From: Zea mays
Lineage: Eukaryota; Streptophyta; Magnoliopsida; Poales; Poaceae
Assembly: GCF_902167145.1 (NCBI RefSeq)
Contig: NC_050098.1
Coordinates: forward strand, 16,512,501 to 16,576,500
DNA: 64,000 bases
Reading direction: 5' to 3'
Positions 51,213-64,000 of this stretch are shown one piece after another (positions within the stretch are counted from its first letter, which is position 1; each line of letters starts with the position of its first letter). A program made the position numbers and the translations under genes. The notes under the pieces are model-generated. The model worked only from the letters and a program-made list of their open reading frames with translations. It was not told the origin of the DNA and ran no database searches.

Positions 51213-53231
51213 GCACTCTTCACATCCATTTGGTACAACCTGAAAGAATGGTGAACGGCATATGCTAGCAAGATACGAATTGATTCTAGCCTAGCCACAG
51301 GAGCAAAGGTCTCCTCAAAGTCCAAACCTGCGACTTGGGCATAACCTTTTGCCACAAGTCGAGCCTTGTTCCTTGTCACTACCCCGTGCTCGTCCTGTTT
51401 GTTGCAGAACACCCACTTGGTTCCCACAATATTCTGCTTGGGACGAGGCACCAGTGTCCAAACTTCATTGCGCTTAAAGTTGTTGAGTTCCTCTTGCATG
51501 GCCAACACCCAGTCCGGATCTAGCAAGGCCTCTTCTACCCTGAAAGGCTCAATAGAAGAGACAAAGGAGTAATGCTCACAAAAATTAACTAATCGAGATC
51601 GAGTAGTTACTCCCTTGCTAATGTCACCCAAAATTTGGTCGACGGGATGATCCCTTTGAATCGTCGCTCGAACTTGGGTTGGAGGTGCCGGTTCCGCTTC
51701 TTCCTCCATCACATGATCATCTTGTGCTCCCCCTTGATCACACGCCTCCTGTTGATGAACCTGTTCATCGTCTTGAGTTGGGGGATGCACCATTGTTGAG
51801 GAAGAAGGTTGATCTCGTTCATCTTGTTCCTGTGGCCGAACTTCTCCAATCGCCATGGTTCGTATAGCGGCCGTCGGAACATCTTCTTCATCTACATCAT
51901 CACAATCAACAACTTGCTCTCTTGGAGAGCCATTAGTCTCATCAAATACAACGTCGCTAGAGACTTCAACCAAACCCGATGATTTGTTGAAGACTCTATA
52001 CGCCTTTGTATTTGAGTCATAACCTAACAAAAATCCTTCTACAGCTTTGGGAGCAAACTTAGAATTTCTACCCTTCTTCACTAGAATGTAGCACTTGCTC
52101 CCAAATACACGAAAGTAAGATACATTGGGTTTGTTACCGGTTAGTAGCTCATACGACGTCTTCTTGAGGAGGCGATGAAGGTAGACCCTATTGATGGCGT
52201 GGCAAGCCGTGTTCACGGCTTCCGTCCAAAAGCACTCGGGGGTCTTGAACTCTCCTAGCATCGTCCTCGCCATATCGATAAGTGTCCTGTTCTTCCTCTC
52301 TACCACACCATTTTGCTGTGGTGTGTAGGGAGCGGAGAACTCGTGCTTGATTCCTTCCTCTTCAAGGAACTCCTCCACTTGAAGGTTCTTGAACTCGGAC
52401 CCGTTGTCGCTCCTTATCTTCTTCACTTTGAGCTCAAACTCGTTTTGAGCTCTCCTGAGGAAGCGCTTGAGGGTCCCTTGGGTTTCAGACTTATCCTGCA
52501 AAAAGAACACCCAAGTGAAGCGGGAAAAGTCATCAACAATAACTAGACCATACTTACTTCCTCCTATGCTCAGATAGGCGACGGGTCCGAAGAGATCCAT
52601 ATGTAGCAGCTCCAGGGGTCTTGAAGTGGTCATCACATTCTTGCTGTGATGCGCTCCTCCCACTTGTTTACCTGCTTGACAAGCTGCACAAGGTCTATCC
52701 TTTTCGAATTGCACGTTAGTCAAACCTATCACGTGTTCTCCCTTTAGAAGCTTGTGAAGGTTCTTCATCCCCACATGTGCTAAGCGGCGATGCCACAGCC
52801 AGCCCATGCTAGTCTTAGCTATTAAGCATGCATCTAGACCGGCTTCTTCTTTTGCAAAATCAACTAAATAAAGTTTGTCGTCTAGTACACCCTTAAATGC
52901 TAGTGAACCATCACTTCTTCTAAAGACATACACATCTACATTTGTAAATAGACAGTTATATCCCATATTGCATAATTGACTAACCGATAGCAAATTATAT
53001 CCAAGAGACTCTACTAAAAACACATTAGAGATAGAGTGCTCATTTGAAATTGCAATTTTACCTAACCCTTTTACTTTGCCTTGATTCCCGTCACCGAATA
53101 TAATTGAATCTTGGGAGTCCTTATTCTTGACGTAGGAGGTGAACATTTTCTTCTCCCCCGTCATATGGTTTGTGCATCCGCTGTCGATAATCCAACTTGA
53201 ACCCCCGGATGCATAAACCTGCAAGGCAAAT
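51213..53231 (-). pseudogene. Pol of element B, N-terminal part (PR, IN, start of RT), split by element C
   Basis: Reads [20 protein letters not shown] (protease), [20 protein letters not shown] and CAACQAGK (finger), [33 protein letters not shown] (D,D,E core), linker, [11 protein letters not shown] (Cys where others have Arg) and [10 protein letters not shown], where element C interrupts at 51212. The continuation is at 30047-28848. Its start follows CCTTGCAG|GT, and unlike C and D the pol frame is open upstream. Confidence 0.92.
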
Positions 53232-55619
53232 TTAGGCTTGGGTCTTAGGTACCCAACTCATGTTGGGTCCTACAAGGTTAGTGCAAATATCCTTAGGGAC
53301 CCAAATGCAAGTTTTGTCTCCCTTGCATTTTGCCCCTAACTTCCTAGCAACTATTTTCTTATCCTTTCTACAAATAGCAAAGGAAGCATTTAAAGCACAA
53401 TAAATTGTAGAAGGTTCATTCACTACTTTCCTAGGAGCATGAATAATGTTCTTTCTAGGCACATGATGAATAGCATTTCTCCTAGACATATTTCTACCAT
53501 GCATATAGGAAGAACTAGAAACAAACATGGCATGGGAGTCAAAATCATCATAAGCATTATAACTCCTATAAGCATTTCTAGTTTGTCTCCTATCATGATA
53601 CATAAATGCATGGTTTCTTTTAGTACTACTTGCCATAGGGGCCTTCCCTTTCTCCTTGGCAGAGATGGGAGCCTTATGGCTTGTTAAGTTCTTGGCTTCT
53701 CTCTTGAAGCCAAGTCCATCCTTAATTGAGGGGTGTCTACCAATCGTGTAGGCATCCCTTGCAAATTTTAGCTTATCAAAATCACTTTTGCTAGTCTTAA
53801 GTTGGGCATTAAGACTAGCCAATTCATCTTTTAATTTGGAAATTGAAACTAGATGTTCACTACAAGCATCAATATCAAAATCTTTACACCTAGTGCAAAT
53901 CATAACATGTTCTACACAAGAATTAGATTTATTTGCTATTTCTAACTTAGCATTCATATCATCATTAATGCTCCTTAATTTAGAAATTGTCTCATGGCAA
54001 GAAGATAATTCACAAGAAAGCATTTCATTTCTTTTAACTTCTAGAGCATGAGATCTTTGAGCTTCTACAAATTTATCATGCTCTTCATACAATAAATCCT
54101 CTTGTTTCTCTAAGAGTTTATCCTTCTCATTCAATGCATCAATGAGTTCATTTATCTTATCTATCTTAGATCTATCTAAGCCCTTGAATAAGCATGAATA
54201 GTCTATGTCATCATCATCACTAGACTCATTATCACTAGAGGAAGCATAAGTGGAGTCTCGAGTACTCACCTTCTTCTCTCTTGCCATCAGGCATGTGTGA
54301 CGCTCGTTGGGGAAGAGAGATGACTTGTTGAAGGCGGTGGCGGCGAGTCCTTCATTGTCGGAGTCGGAGGAGGAGCAATCTGAATCCCACTCCTTTCTGA
54401 TATGTGCCTCGCCCTTGGCCTTCTTGTAATGCTTCTTCTTCTCCCTTTTATTCCCTTGGTCCTGATCACTATCATTGTCGGGACAGTTAGCAATAAAATG
54501 ACCAAGCTTACCGCATTTGAAGCATGAGCGCTTCCCTTTGGCTTTGGTCTTGCTTGACTGTCCCTTGCGACCCTTAAGCGCCGTCTTGAATCTTTTGATG
54601 ATGAGAGCCATCTCTTCATCGTTAAGTCCGGCCGCTTCAATTTGTGCCACCTTGCTAGGTAGCGCCTCCTTGCTTCTTGTGGCTTTGAGAGCAAGAGGTT
54701 GCGGCTCGTTGATTGGTCCATTCAAGGCGTCGTCCACGTACCTCGCCTCCTTGATCATCATTCGCCCGCTGACGAATTTTCCTAGGACTTCTTCGGGCGA
54801 CATTTTGGTGTACCTGGGATTCTCACGAATATTATTCACCAAATGAGGATCGAGAACGGTAAAGGACCTTAGCATTAGTCGGACGACGTCGTGGTCCGTC
54901 CATCGCGTGCTTCCGTAGCTCCTTATTTTGTTAATAAGGGTCTTGAGCCGGTTATATGTTTGAGTTGGCTCCTCGCCCCTTATCATCGCGAATCGTCCAA
55001 GCTCGCCCTCCACCAACTCCGTTTTGGTAAGCAAGGTAACGTCATTTCCCTCATGAGAAATCTTGAGGGTGTCCCAGATCTGCTTGGCATTGTCCAAGCC
55101 GCTCACCTTGTTGTACTCGTCCCTGCACAAAGAGGCTAGCAACACAGTAGTAGCTTGTGCATTTTTATGAATCTGTTCATTAATAAACATAGGGCTATCC
55201 GAGCTATCAAATTTCATTCCATTCTCTACAATCTCCCATATGCTTGGATGGAGAGAGAATAAATGACTACGCATTTTGTGACTCCAAAATCCGTAGTCCT
55301 CCCCATCAAAGTGTGGAGGTTTGCCAAGAGGAATGGAAAGCAAATGCGAATTCGAACTATGTGGAATACGAGAATAATCAAATGAAAAGTTCGAATTGAC
55401 CGTCTTCTTGTAGTCGTTGTCGTCGTCCCTTTGGGAAGAGGAAGATTCGTCGCTGTCGTCGTAGTAGACGATCTCCTTGATGCGCCTTGTCTTCTTCTTC
55501 TTCCCTTCCTTCCGTCTATGGCCCGAGCCAGAGTCGGTAGGCTTGTCATCTTTGGGCTCGTTGACGAAGGACTCCTTCTCCTTATCGTTGATCACGATTC
55601 CCTTCCCCTTAGGATCCAT
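53232..55619 (-). CDS. Gag of element B
   Basis: 795 codons from ATG 55619 ([20 protein letters not shown]). Gag core [60 protein letters not shown]; zinc knuckle [14 protein letters not shown] (about 54522-54481); Ser/Asp-rich stretch; coiled coil ([20 protein letters not shown]); ends [10 protein letters not shown]. Intact. Nearly the same protein as gag A, confirming one family. Confidence 0.93.
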   Translation of the reverse strand: MDPKGKGIVINDKEKESFVNEPKDDKPTDSGSGHRRKEGKKKKTRRIKEIVYYDDSDESSSSQRDDDNDYKKTVNSNFSFDYSRIPHSSNSHLLSIPLGKPPHFDGEDYGFWSHKMRSHLFSLHPSIWEIVENGMKFDSSDSPMFINEQIHKNAQATTVLLASLCRDEYNKVSGLDNAKQIWDTLKISHEGNDVTLLTKTELVEGELGRFAMIRGEEPTQTYNRLKTLINKIRSYGSTRWTDHDVVRLMLRSFTVLDPHLVNNIRENPRYTKMSPEEVLGKFVSGRMMIKEARYVDDALNGPINEPQPLALKATRSKEALPSKVAQIEAAGLNDEEMALIIKRFKTALKGRKGQSSKTKAKGKRSCFKCGKLGHFIANCPDNDSDQDQGNKREKKKHYKKAKGEAHIRKEWDSDCSSSDSDNEGLAATAFNKSSLFPNERHTCLMAREKKVSTRDSTYASSSDNESSDDDDIDYSCLFKGLDRSKIDKINELIDALNEKDKLLEKQEDLLYEEHDKFVEAQRSHALEVKRNEMLSCELSSCHETISKLRSINDDMNAKLEIANKSNSCVEHVMICTRCKDFDIDACSEHLVSISKLKDELASLNAQLKTSKSDFDKLKFARDAYTIGRHPSIKDGLGFKREAKNLTSHKAPISAKEKGKAPMASSTKRNHAFMYHDRRQTRNAYRSYNAYDDFDSHAMFVSSSSYMHGRNMSRRNAIHHVPRKNIIHAPRKVVNEPSTIYCALNASFAICRKDKKIVARKLGAKCKGDKTCIWVPKDICTNLVGPNMSWVPKTQA

Positions 55620-55653
55620 CTCTTCGGGTGGTTAGTCCCTTTCTTGAAGAGAA

Positions 55654-55669
55654 CGGCTCCGATACCAAT
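55654..55669 (-). other. Primer-binding site of element B
   Basis: Minus strand ATTGGTATCGGAGCCG after the 5' LTR. Confidence 0.82.
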
Positions 55670-56917
55670 TGAGAGCACCTAGAGGGGGGGTGAATAGGTG
55701 ATCTTGTGAAACTTGAAAACTTAAGCCACAAAACTTGGATTAAGCGTTAGCACAGTTAAAGCCAAGTGGCTAGAGCGAAGATCTTGCACAACACGATAAC
55801 CACAAGGAGTTCAACACAGAGAAGACACAGTGATTTATCCCGTGGTTCGGCCAAGTACAAAACTTGCCTACTCCACGTTGTGGCGTCCCAACGGACGAGA
55901 GTTGCACTCAACTCCTCTCAAGTGATCCAATGATCAACTTGAATACCACAGTGTTATGCTTTTCCTTTCTTATCTCGTTCGTGAGGAATCTCCACAACTT
56001 GGAGTCTCTCACCCTTACACTTGAAGTTCACAAAGAAGCACGGAGTAAGGGAGAGAAGCAACACACACAAATCCACAGCAAAATGCGCACACACACGGCC
56101 AAGAATCGAGCTCAAGAGACTATCTCAAAGTTCTCACTAGAACGGAGCTCGAATCACTTAGAATGACAAACGAATGCGCAAAGACTGAGTGTGGATGATC
56201 AAGAATGCTCTAAGGTTGCTTGGTGTACTCCTCCATGCGCCTAGGGGTCCCTTTTATAGCCCCAAGGCAGCTAGGAGCCGTTAAGAGCAAAACTGGAAGG
56301 CTGATCTTGCCTTCTGTCGACTGGTGCACCGGACAGTCCGGTGCACACCGGACACTGTCCGGTGCCCGATTTCTTTCCTTAAACGGCGCAGCCGACCGTT
56401 GCAGATCTGGGAGCCGTTGGCGCACCGGACATGTCCGGTGCACACCGGACAGTCCGGTGCCCCCTTCCGACCGTTGGCTCGGCCACGTGTCCCGCGCAGA
56501 TCGCGCGGCCGACCGTTGGCCCGGCCGACCGTTGGCTCACCGGACAGTCCGGTGCACACCGGACAGTCCGGTGAATTTTAGCCGTACGCCGTCGGCGAAT
56601 TCCCGAGAGCGGCCAGTTCGCCCGAGTCAGTCTGGCGCACCGGACACTGTCCGGTGCACCACCGGACAGTCCGGTGCCCCAGACCGAACAGCCTTTGGCT
56701 GTACACAGCCAACTTTTCTTTGACTCGCTTTCTCCTGTTTCAAGCACTTAGACACACTATATTAGTCTTCAAAACAATGTACTAAGGCTTAAAAACATAC
56801 CTTTACTCTTTATTTTCACTTTGTTCATCCATGGGCATAAATTCACATTTAAGCACTTGTGTTTGCACTTAATCACCAAAATACTTAGAAATGGCCCAAG
56901 GGCACATTTCCCTTTCA
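55670..56917 (-). repeat. 5' LTR of element B
   Basis: 1248 bp. Palindromes about 56327-56685; minus-strand TATAAAAG at 56251-56258. About five substitutions from 26812-28058. Confidence 0.93.
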
Positions 56918-56922
56918 CAAGC

Positions 56923-57468
56923 ATTCCTTGAGCACTCTTGATCACTCACACTCCATTCTTGCGCACTTGTTCGACATTCTAGTGATTTGAGCTCCGTTCT
57001 AGTGTGCTAGTCTTTTGAGCTTAAGTCTAGGTCTTGTGTGTGCGTATTTGCTGTGATCTTTGTGTCTTGTGTGAGTTGCTAATCCCTCCCTTACTCTGTG
57101 CTTCTTTGTGAACATCTTTGTAAGGGCGAGAGACTCCAAGTTGTGGAGATTCCTCGCAAACGGGATATAGAAAAGAAAAGCAAACACCGTGGTATTCAAG
57201 TGGGTCTTTGGACTGCTTGAGAGGGGTTGATTGCAACCCTCGTCCGTTGGGACGCCACAACGTGGAGTAGGCAAGCGTTGGTCTTGGCCGAACCACGGGA
57301 TAAACCACTGTGCCATCTCTGTGATTGATCTCTTGTGGTTATTGTGTTTTGTTGAGACTCCTCTCTAAGCCACTTGGCATTATTGTGCTAACGCCTAATC
57401 AAGCTTTTGTGGATTAAGTTTCAAGTTTCACAGGATCATCTATTCACCCCCCCCTCTAGGTGCTCTCA
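56923..57468 (+). repeat. 5' LTR of element A, second part (R and U5)
   Basis: Resumes after TSD CAAGC with ATTCCTTGAGC and ends GGTGCTCTCA. More diverged from the B LTR than the two B copies are from each other. Confidence 0.9.
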
Positions 57469-57484
57469 ATTGGTATCAGAGTCG
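57469..57484 (+). other. Primer-binding site of element A
   Basis: ATTGGTATCAGAGTCG directly after the LTR end. Confidence 0.82.
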
Positions 57485-57518
57485 TTCTCTTCAAGAAAGG
57501 GACTAACCGCCCAAAGAG

Positions 57519-59921
57519 ATGGATCCTAAGGGGAAGGGAATCGTGATCAATGATAAGGAGAATGAGTCCTTCGTCAACGAGTCGAAGGATGACAAGCCTA
57601 CCGACTCGGGCTTGGGCCACAAACGAAAGGATGGGAAAAAGAAGAAGACAAGGCGCATCAAGGGGATCGTCTACTACAACGACAGCGACGAGTCCACTTC
57701 TTCCCAAAAGGACAACGACGACAACGACTACGAGAGAAGGAAACCAGTTAATTCGAACTTTTCTTTTGACTACTCTCGTATTCCGCAAAGTACAAATGCT
57801 CATTTGCTCTCCATTCCACTTGGCAAACCTCCTCGCTTTGATGGAGAGGACTACGGATTTTGGAGCCACAAAATGCATAGTCACATGTTCTCTCTCCATC
57901 CGAGCATATGGGAGATTGTGGAAGGTGGAATGAAATTTGATAGCTCGGATAGTCCTATGTTTATCAATGAACAGATTCATAGAAATGCACAAGCTACTAC
58001 TGTGTTGTTAGCCTCTTTGTGCAGGGACGAGTATCATAAGGTGAGCGGCTTGGACAATGCCAAGCAGATCTGGGACACCCTCAGGATCTCACATGAGGGG
58101 AACGACGTCACCTTACTCACCAAAATGGAGTTGGTGGAGGGCGAGCTTGGAAGATTCGCAATGATCAGGGGAGAGGAGCAAACCCAAACATACAACCGGC
58201 TCAAGACCCTCATCAACAAGATAAGGAGCTACGGAAGCACACGATGGACGGACCACGACGTCGTTCGTCTAATGCTAAGGTCCTTTACTGTAATTGATCT
58301 ACATTTGGTGAACAATATCCGTGAAAATCCTAGGTACACCAAGATGTCGCCCGAAGAAGTTCTTGGGAAATTTGTAAGCGGGCGAATGATGATCAAGGAG
58401 GCGAGATATGTCGACGACGCGTTGAACGGTCCAATCCATGAGCCTCAACCCATTGCTCTCAAGGCAACGAGGAGCAAGGAGGCGCTACCTAGCAAGGTGG
58501 CGCAAGTTGAGGCGGCCGGGCTCAATGATGAAGAGATGGCCCTCATCATCAAGCGCTTCAAGACGGCGCTAAAGGGTCACAAGGGGTAGCCAAGCAAGAC
58601 CAAGACAAAGGGGAAGCGCTCATGCTTCAAATGTGGTAAGGTTGGTCATTTTATTGCTAACTGTCCCGACAATGATAGTGACCAAGAACAAGGGAACAAG
58701 AGGGAGAAGAAGAAGAACTATAAGAAGGCAAAAGGCGAGGCACATCTTGGCAAGGAATGGGACTCGGATTGTTCGTCGTCCGACTCCGACAACGAAGGGC
58801 TCGCCGCCACTGCCTTCAACAAGTCATCCCTCTTCCCCAACGAGCATCACACTTGCCTCATGGCAAGGGAAAAGAAGGTAAGCTCTCGTAACACTAGTAC
58901 TTATGCTTCTTCAAGTGAGGATGAGTCTAGTGATGATGATGAAATAGATTATTCATGTTTATTCAAAGGTCTAGATAGAACCAAGGTGGATAAAATAAAT
59001 GAATTGATTGATGCTTTGAATGATAAGAATAGATTGCTAGAAAAGCAAGAGGATCTCTTATATGATGAACATGATAAGTTTGTAGAAGCTCAAAAATCCC
59101 TTGCTTTAGAAATAAAGAGGAATGAAATGCTTTCTTGTGAACTATCTTCTTGCCATGAGACAATTTCTAGCTTAAGGAGCATGAATGATGGTTTGAACGC
59201 TAAGTTAGAAATAGCTAATAAATCAACATCTTGTGTAGAACATGTTGTGGTTTGCACTAGGTGTAAAGATTTTAATGTTGATGCTTGTAGTGAACACCTA
59301 GTGTCAATTTCTAAATTGAATGATGAAGTGGCTAGTCTTAATGCCCAACTTAAGACTAGCAAAAGCGAATTTGATAAGTTAAAATTTGCAAGGGATGCCT
59401 ACACGATTGATAGACACCCCTCAATTAAGGATGGACTTGGTTTCAAGAGGGAAGCCAAGAACTTAACAAGCCATAAGGCTCCCATCCCCGCCAAGGAGAA
59501 AGGGAAGGCCCCTATGGCTAGTAGTGCTAAAAAGAACCATGCTTTTATGTATCATGATAGGAGACATGCTAGAAATGCAAATAGAAGTTATGATGCTTTT
59601 GATTCACATGTTTATGATTCGTACGCTATGTTTGCTTCTAGTTCTTCCTATATGCATGGTAGAAATGTAGCTAGGAGAAATGCTATTAATCACATGCCTA
59701 GGAGAAATAGTGTTAATGTTCCTAGGAAAATTAATGAACCTTCTACAATATATCATGCTTGCAATGCTTCATTTGCCATTTGTAGAAAGGATAGGAAGGT
59801 AATTGCTAGGAAATTAGGGGCAAGATGCAAGGGAGATAAAACTTGCATTTGGGTCCCTAAAACCATTGTGACTAACCTTGTAGGACCCAACAAGAGTTGG
59901 GTACCTAAAACCCAAGCCTAA
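57519..59921 (+). pseudogene. Gag of element A, one in-frame stop
   Basis: From ATG 57519 ([20 protein letters not shown]), 801 codons in one phase including a TAG at 58587 just before the zinc knuckle. The homologous B codon is CAG (Gln), so a single transition caused it. Zinc knuckle CFKCGKVGHFIANC 58623-58664; coiled coil ([20 protein letters not shown]); ends [10 protein letters not shown]. The truncated product would lack RNA binding. Confidence 0.9.
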
Positions 59922-59928
59922 ATTTGCC

Positions 59929-62900
59929 TTGCAGGTTTATGCATCCGGGGGTTCAAGCTGGATTATCGACAGCGGATGCACAAACCACATGACGGGGGAG
60001 AAGAAGATGTTCACCTCCTACGTCAAGAACAAGGATCCCCAAGATTCAATCATATTCGGTGATGGGAATCAAGGCAAGGTGAAAGGCTTAGGCAAAATTG
60101 CAATATCAAATGAGCACTCTATTTCTAATGTGTTTTAGTTGAGTCTCTTGGATATAATTTGCTATCTGTTAGTCAATTATGCAATATGGGATATAACTGT
60201 TTATTCACTAATGTAGATGTGTCTGTCTTTAGAAGAAGTGATGGTTCATTAGCCTTTAAGGGTGTATTAGACGACAAACTTTACTTAGTTGATTTTGCAA
60301 AAGAGGAGGCTGGTCTAGATGCATGCTTAATTGCTAAGACTAGCATGGGCTGGCTGTGGCATCGCCGCTTAGCACATGTGGGGATGAAGATCCTTCACAA
60401 GCTTCTAAAAGGACAACATGTGATAGGTTTAACTAATGTTACCTTCGAAAAAGATAGACCTTGTGCAGCTTGTCAAGCAGGTAAACAAGTGGGAGGAGCG
60501 CATCACAGCAAGAATGTGATGACCACATCAAGACCCCTGGAGCTGCTACATATGGACCTCTTCGGACCCGTCGCCTATCTAAGCATAGGAGGAAGTAAGT
60601 ATGGTTTAGTTATTGTTGATGACTTTTCCCGCTTCACTTGGGTGTTCTTTTTGCAGGATAAGTCTGAAACCCAAGGGACCCTCAAGCGCTTCCTAAGGAG
60701 AGCTCAAAACGAGTTTGAGCTCAAGGTGAAAAAGATAAGGAGCGACAATGGGTCCGAGTTCAAGAACCTTCAAGTGGAGGAGTACCTTGAGGAGGAAGGG
60801 ATCAAGCACGAGTTCTCCGCTCCCTACACACCACAACAAAATGGTGTGGTAGAGAGGAAGAACAGGACGCTTATAGACATGGCGAGGACGATGCTTGGAG
60901 AGTTCAAGACCCCCGAGCGCTTTTGGTCGGAAGCCGTGAACACGGCTTGCCACGCCATCAACAGAGTCTACCTTCATCGCCTCCTCAAGAAGACGTCGTA
61001 TGAGCTACTAACCGGTAACAAACCCAATGTTTCGTATTTTCGAGTTTTTGGGAGTAAATGCTACATTCTAGTGAAGAAGGGTAGGAATTCCAAATTTGCT
61101 CTCAAAGCCGTAGAAGGGTTTTTGTTAGGTTATGACTCAAATACAAAGGCGTATAGAGTCTTCAACAAATCATCGGGTTTGGTTGAAGTCTCTAGCGACG
61201 TTGTATTTGATGAGACTAATGGCTCTCCAAGAGAGCAAGTTGTTGATTTTGATGATGTAGATGAAGAATAAGTTCCAACGACTGCAATACGCACCATGGC
61301 GATTGGAGATGTGCGGCCACAGGAACAAGATGAGCAAGATAAACCTTCTTCCTCAACAATGGTGCAACCCCCAACTCAAGATGATGAACAGGAGGCGTGT
61401 GATCAAGGGGAGCACAAGATAATCATGTAATGGAGGAAGAAGCACAACCGGCACCTCCAACCCAAGTTCGAGCAATGATTCAAAGGGATCAACCCGTCGA
61501 CCAAATTTTGGGTGACATTAGCAAGGGAGTAAATACTCGGTCTCGATTAGTTAATTTTTGTGAGCATTACTCCTTTGTCTCTTCTATTGAGCCTTTCAGG
61601 GTAGAGGAGGCCTTGCTAGATCCGGACTGTGTGTTGGCCATGCAGGAGGAGCTCAACAACTTCAAGAGGAATGAAGTTTGGACACTGGTGCCTCGTCCTA
61701 AGCAAAATGTTGTGGGAACCAAGTGGGTGTTCCGCAACAAACAAGACGAGCACGGGGTGGTGACAAGGAACAATGCTAGACTTGTGGCAAAAGGTTATGC
61801 CCAAGTCGCAGGTTTGGACTTTGAGGAGACTTTTGCTCCTGTGGCTAGGCTAGAGTCCATTCGTATTTTGCTAGCATATGTCGCTCACCATTCTTTCAGG
61901 TTGTTCCAAATGGATGTGAAGAGCGCTTTCCTCAACGGGCCAATTAAGGAAGAGGTGTACGTGGAGCAACCCCGTGGCTTCGAGGATGAACGGTACCCCG
62001 ACCACGTGTGTAAGCTCTCTAAGGCGCTCTATGGACTTAAGCAAGCCCCAAGAGCATGGTATGAATGCCTTAGAGACTTTTTAATTGCTAATGCTTTCAA
62101 GGTTGGGAAAGCCGATCCAACTCTTTTTACTAAGACTTGTGATGGTGATCTTTTTGTGTGCCAAATTTATGTCGATGACATAATATTTGGTTCTACTAAC
62201 CAAAAGTCTTGTGAAGAGTTTAGCAGGGTGATGACTCAGAAATTCGAGATGTCGATGATGGGCAAGTTAAGCTACTTCCTTGGGTTCCAAGTAAGGCAAC
62301 TCAAGGATGGAACCTTCATCTCCCAAACGAAGTACACGCAAGACTTGATCAAGAGGTTTGGGATGAAGGACGCCAAGCCCGCAAAGACTCCAATGGGAAC
62401 CGACGGACACACCGACCTCAACAAAGGAGGTAAGTCCGTTGATCAAAAAGCATACCGGTCTATGATAGGGTCTTTACTTTATTTATGTGCTAGTAGACCG
62501 GATATTATGCTTAGCGTATGGATGTGTGCTAGATTTCAATCCGATCCTAAGGAGTGTCACTTAGTGGCTGTAAAGCGAATTCTTAGATATTTAGTCGCTA
62601 CGCCTTGTTTCGGGATCTGGTATCCAAAGGGGTCTACCTTTGACTTGATTGGATATTTAGACTCCGACTATGCTGGATGTAAGGTCGATAGGAAGAGTAC
62701 ATCGGGGACGTGCCAATTCTTAGGAAGGTCCCTGGTGTCATGGAGCTCTAAGAAACAAACCTCCGTTGCCCTATCCACCGCTGAGGCCGAGTACGTTGCC
62801 GCAGGACAATGTTGCACGCAACTACTTTGGATGAGGCAAACCCTCAGGGACTTTGGCTACAATCTGAGCAAAGTCCCACTCCTATGTGATAATGAGAGTG

Positions 62901-63121
62901 CTATCCGCATGGCGGATAATCCTGTTGAACACAGCCGCACAAAGCACATAGACATCCGAAATCACTTTTTGAGAGACCACCAGCAAAAGGGAGATATCGA
63001 AGTGTTTCATGTTAGCTCCGAGAATCAGCTAGCCGATATCTTTACCAAGCCTTTAGATGAGCAGACCTTTTGCAAGTTGCGTAGTGAGCTAAATGTCTTA
63101 GATTCGTGGAACTTGGATTGA
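59929..63121 (+). pseudogene. Pol of element A, two frameshifts and a stop
   Basis: Protease [20 protein letters not shown] at 59935 after CCTTGCAG|GT. Compared with B: a one-base loss in a T run near 60134 (frameshift), TAA at 61269 where B has a sense codon, and loss of bases in a G run near 61410 (frameshift). Integrase motifs are intact between ([43 protein letters not shown]). From 61430 to 63121 RT and RNase H are open ([12 protein letters not shown] about 62162-62197, [13 protein letters not shown]). Non-functional as a whole. Confidence 0.9.
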
Positions 63122-63893
63122 TTTATAGCATACTTGTGTTTATGCCTTTGATCATGTTCCTTATGCATTTTGTTGCTTATTTATGGTGCTCAAGTTGTAC
63201 AAGCACTCCCCGGACCTCACAAGTCCGTTGCAAAGTGATGCACATATTTAGGGGGAGATGTGTTACAACTTGACCCTTTGAGACTAACCATGTGCTTGAG
63301 TTTGCTTGATTTAGTCTCGAAGGAGGATTGAAAGGGAAAAGGTGGACTTGGACCATGCAAGACTTCCACTGCACTCCGATGAGAGGGTAACTTATTCCAA
63401 GTTCATCCTTATGATCTTATTGCCTTTTACTCTTAGTTGAAGATTTTGGCGAGGCAATGGGGTTAAAGGGCCAAAATTAATCCCGTTTTGGTGCTTGATG
63501 CCAAAGGGGGAGAAAATAAGGCTAAAGCAATAAATGGATCAGCTACCACTTGAGAATTTTGAAAAAGTAGAGTTAGAGTTTTTGTTTGTCAAAATACTCT
63601 TGTTTGCTTCTTATTATCAAAAGTTAGTCTCTTGTGGGGAGAAGGTTTAATTATGGGGAAAAGGGGGAGTTTTTGAATCCTTGATCAATTTCTCGTGAAA
63701 TATCTCTCTTTATGTTTCAACATGTGTGTTTGACTTAGAGATAGGAAATTGAGTTTGATTTGCAAAAACAAACCAAGTGGTGGCAAAGAATGATCCATAT
63801 ATGTCAAATTTGATTCAAAACAAATTTGAGTTCTTATTTGAATTGATTTTGTACTTGTTCTACTTGCTTTATGTTGTGTTGGCATTAATCACC
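63122..63893 (+). other. 3' non-coding region of A with repeated PPT-like motifs
   Basis: GGGGGAG motifs at about 63250, 63506 and 63662. Colinear with 28847-28076 of B in opposite orientation. Confidence 0.75.
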
Positions 63894-63906
63894 AAAAGGG
63901 GGAGAT
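63894..63906 (+). other. Polypurine tract of element A
   Basis: AAAAGGGGGAGAT before the 3' LTR. Confidence 0.85.
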
Positions 63907-64000
63907 TGAAAGGGAAATGTGCCCATGGGCCATTTCTAAGTGTTTTGGTGATTTAGTGTCCAACACAAGTGCCTAAGTGTCAAATGGTGGACAAAGTACA
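63907..64000 (+). repeat. 3' LTR of element A, start only
   Basis: TGAAAGGGAAATGTGCCCAT..., matches 26118 onward; truncated by the window end. Confidence 0.9.

Larger units (their letters stand above)
26812..56917 (-). mobile_element. Sirevirus-like Ty1/copia element B, interrupted by C
   Basis: Minus strand, flanked by TSD CAAGC (26807-26811 and 56918-56922). LTRs are 1247 and 1248 bp with about five substitutions and one indel. PBS at 55667, gag 55619-53232, pol beginning near 53231 and split at RT by element C (TSD GCACT at 30043-30047 and 51213-51217), pol end 28848, PPT 28075-28059. Same family as A by LTR and proteins, but inserted in the opposite orientation inside the A LTR. Confidence 0.93.
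26118..64000 (+). mobile_element. Sirevirus-like Ty1/copia element A (defective), 3' end beyond window
   Basis: Plus-strand element starting TGAAAGGGAAATG at 26118. Its 5' LTR is split by element B (26812-56917, TSD CAAGC) and resumes at 56923. Then PBS (57470), gag (57519), pol (59929), repeated GGGGGAGA motifs, PPT (63894) and the start of the 3' LTR (63907). Without B it would be roughly 9 kb. Two stops and two frameshifts in gag and pol make it non-autonomous, consistent with being the oldest of the four copia elements. Confidence 0.9.

Overview
This window is plant intergenic DNA, almost certainly from maize (Zea) or a very close relative. It appears to contain no functional host gene. 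I can assign essentially all of it to nested transposable elements. The reasons for maize are: stacked Sirevirus-type Ty1/copia elements with palindrome-rich LTRs, repeated polypurine tracts and initiator-Met tRNA primer sites; a Helitron with the TCTCTACTACT...CTAG ends typical of maize that carries intron-containing gene fragments; and a CACTA (En/Spm) element with tnp2 and Transposase_24 genes.

Layout, outermost first. A decayed Ty3/gypsy element G (+ strand) is the oldest layer I can see (24542-26117 plus flanks outside the window). Its RT is cut by CACTA element 1 (minus strand; 5' end at 24541, running left past base 1). Its integrase tail is cut by a 666-bp CACTA MITE (24822-25487, 13-bp TIRs, TSD ATG). 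Inside an intron of the CACTA-1 Transposase_24 gene sits a Helitron (1688-22380, minus strand, A^T insertion). The Helitron carries fragments resembling SMG9, carboxylesterase, PPR, SCYL2 kinase and V-ATPase subunit c genes plus unidentified exons. It was later hit by a hAT-type MITE (7283-7988, TSD ATCAAGGG) and by an intact chromovirus E (9145-20770, TSD TATGC) with 2.7-kb LTRs, an intact gag-pol and an extra ORF upstream of gag.

From 26118 to the end, four Sirevirus-like copia elements are nested like dolls. A (+, 26118 to beyond 64000) contains B (-, 26812-56917, TSD CAAGC) in its 5' LTR. B contains C (-, 30048-51212, TSD GCACT) in its reverse transcriptase. C contains D (+, 30640-42395, TSD AAGTG) in its 3' LTR. 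A is coding-dead (a stop in gag, two frameshifts and a stop in pol). B was intact before C split it. C has intact gag and pol but an interrupted LTR. D is complete, with LTRs that look identical, intact gag and pol, and a third ORF downstream of pol.

Most interesting points: (1) the third ORF of D seems to have its own palindrome-rich upstream region and a 403-bp GT-AG intron that keeps the frame; (2) in C and D a TAG lies in the pol frame directly before pol and doubles as a splice-acceptor AG, and pol is +1 to gag in all four copia elements, which suggests spliced rather than frameshifted pol expression; (3) chromovirus E has a 337-codon ORF before gag, and the gag ATG directly abuts a CTGCAG acceptor; (4) B inside A makes head-to-head LTR hairpins. 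All boundaries were read by eye from terminal motifs and target-site duplications; family names come from recalled protein motifs, with no database search.
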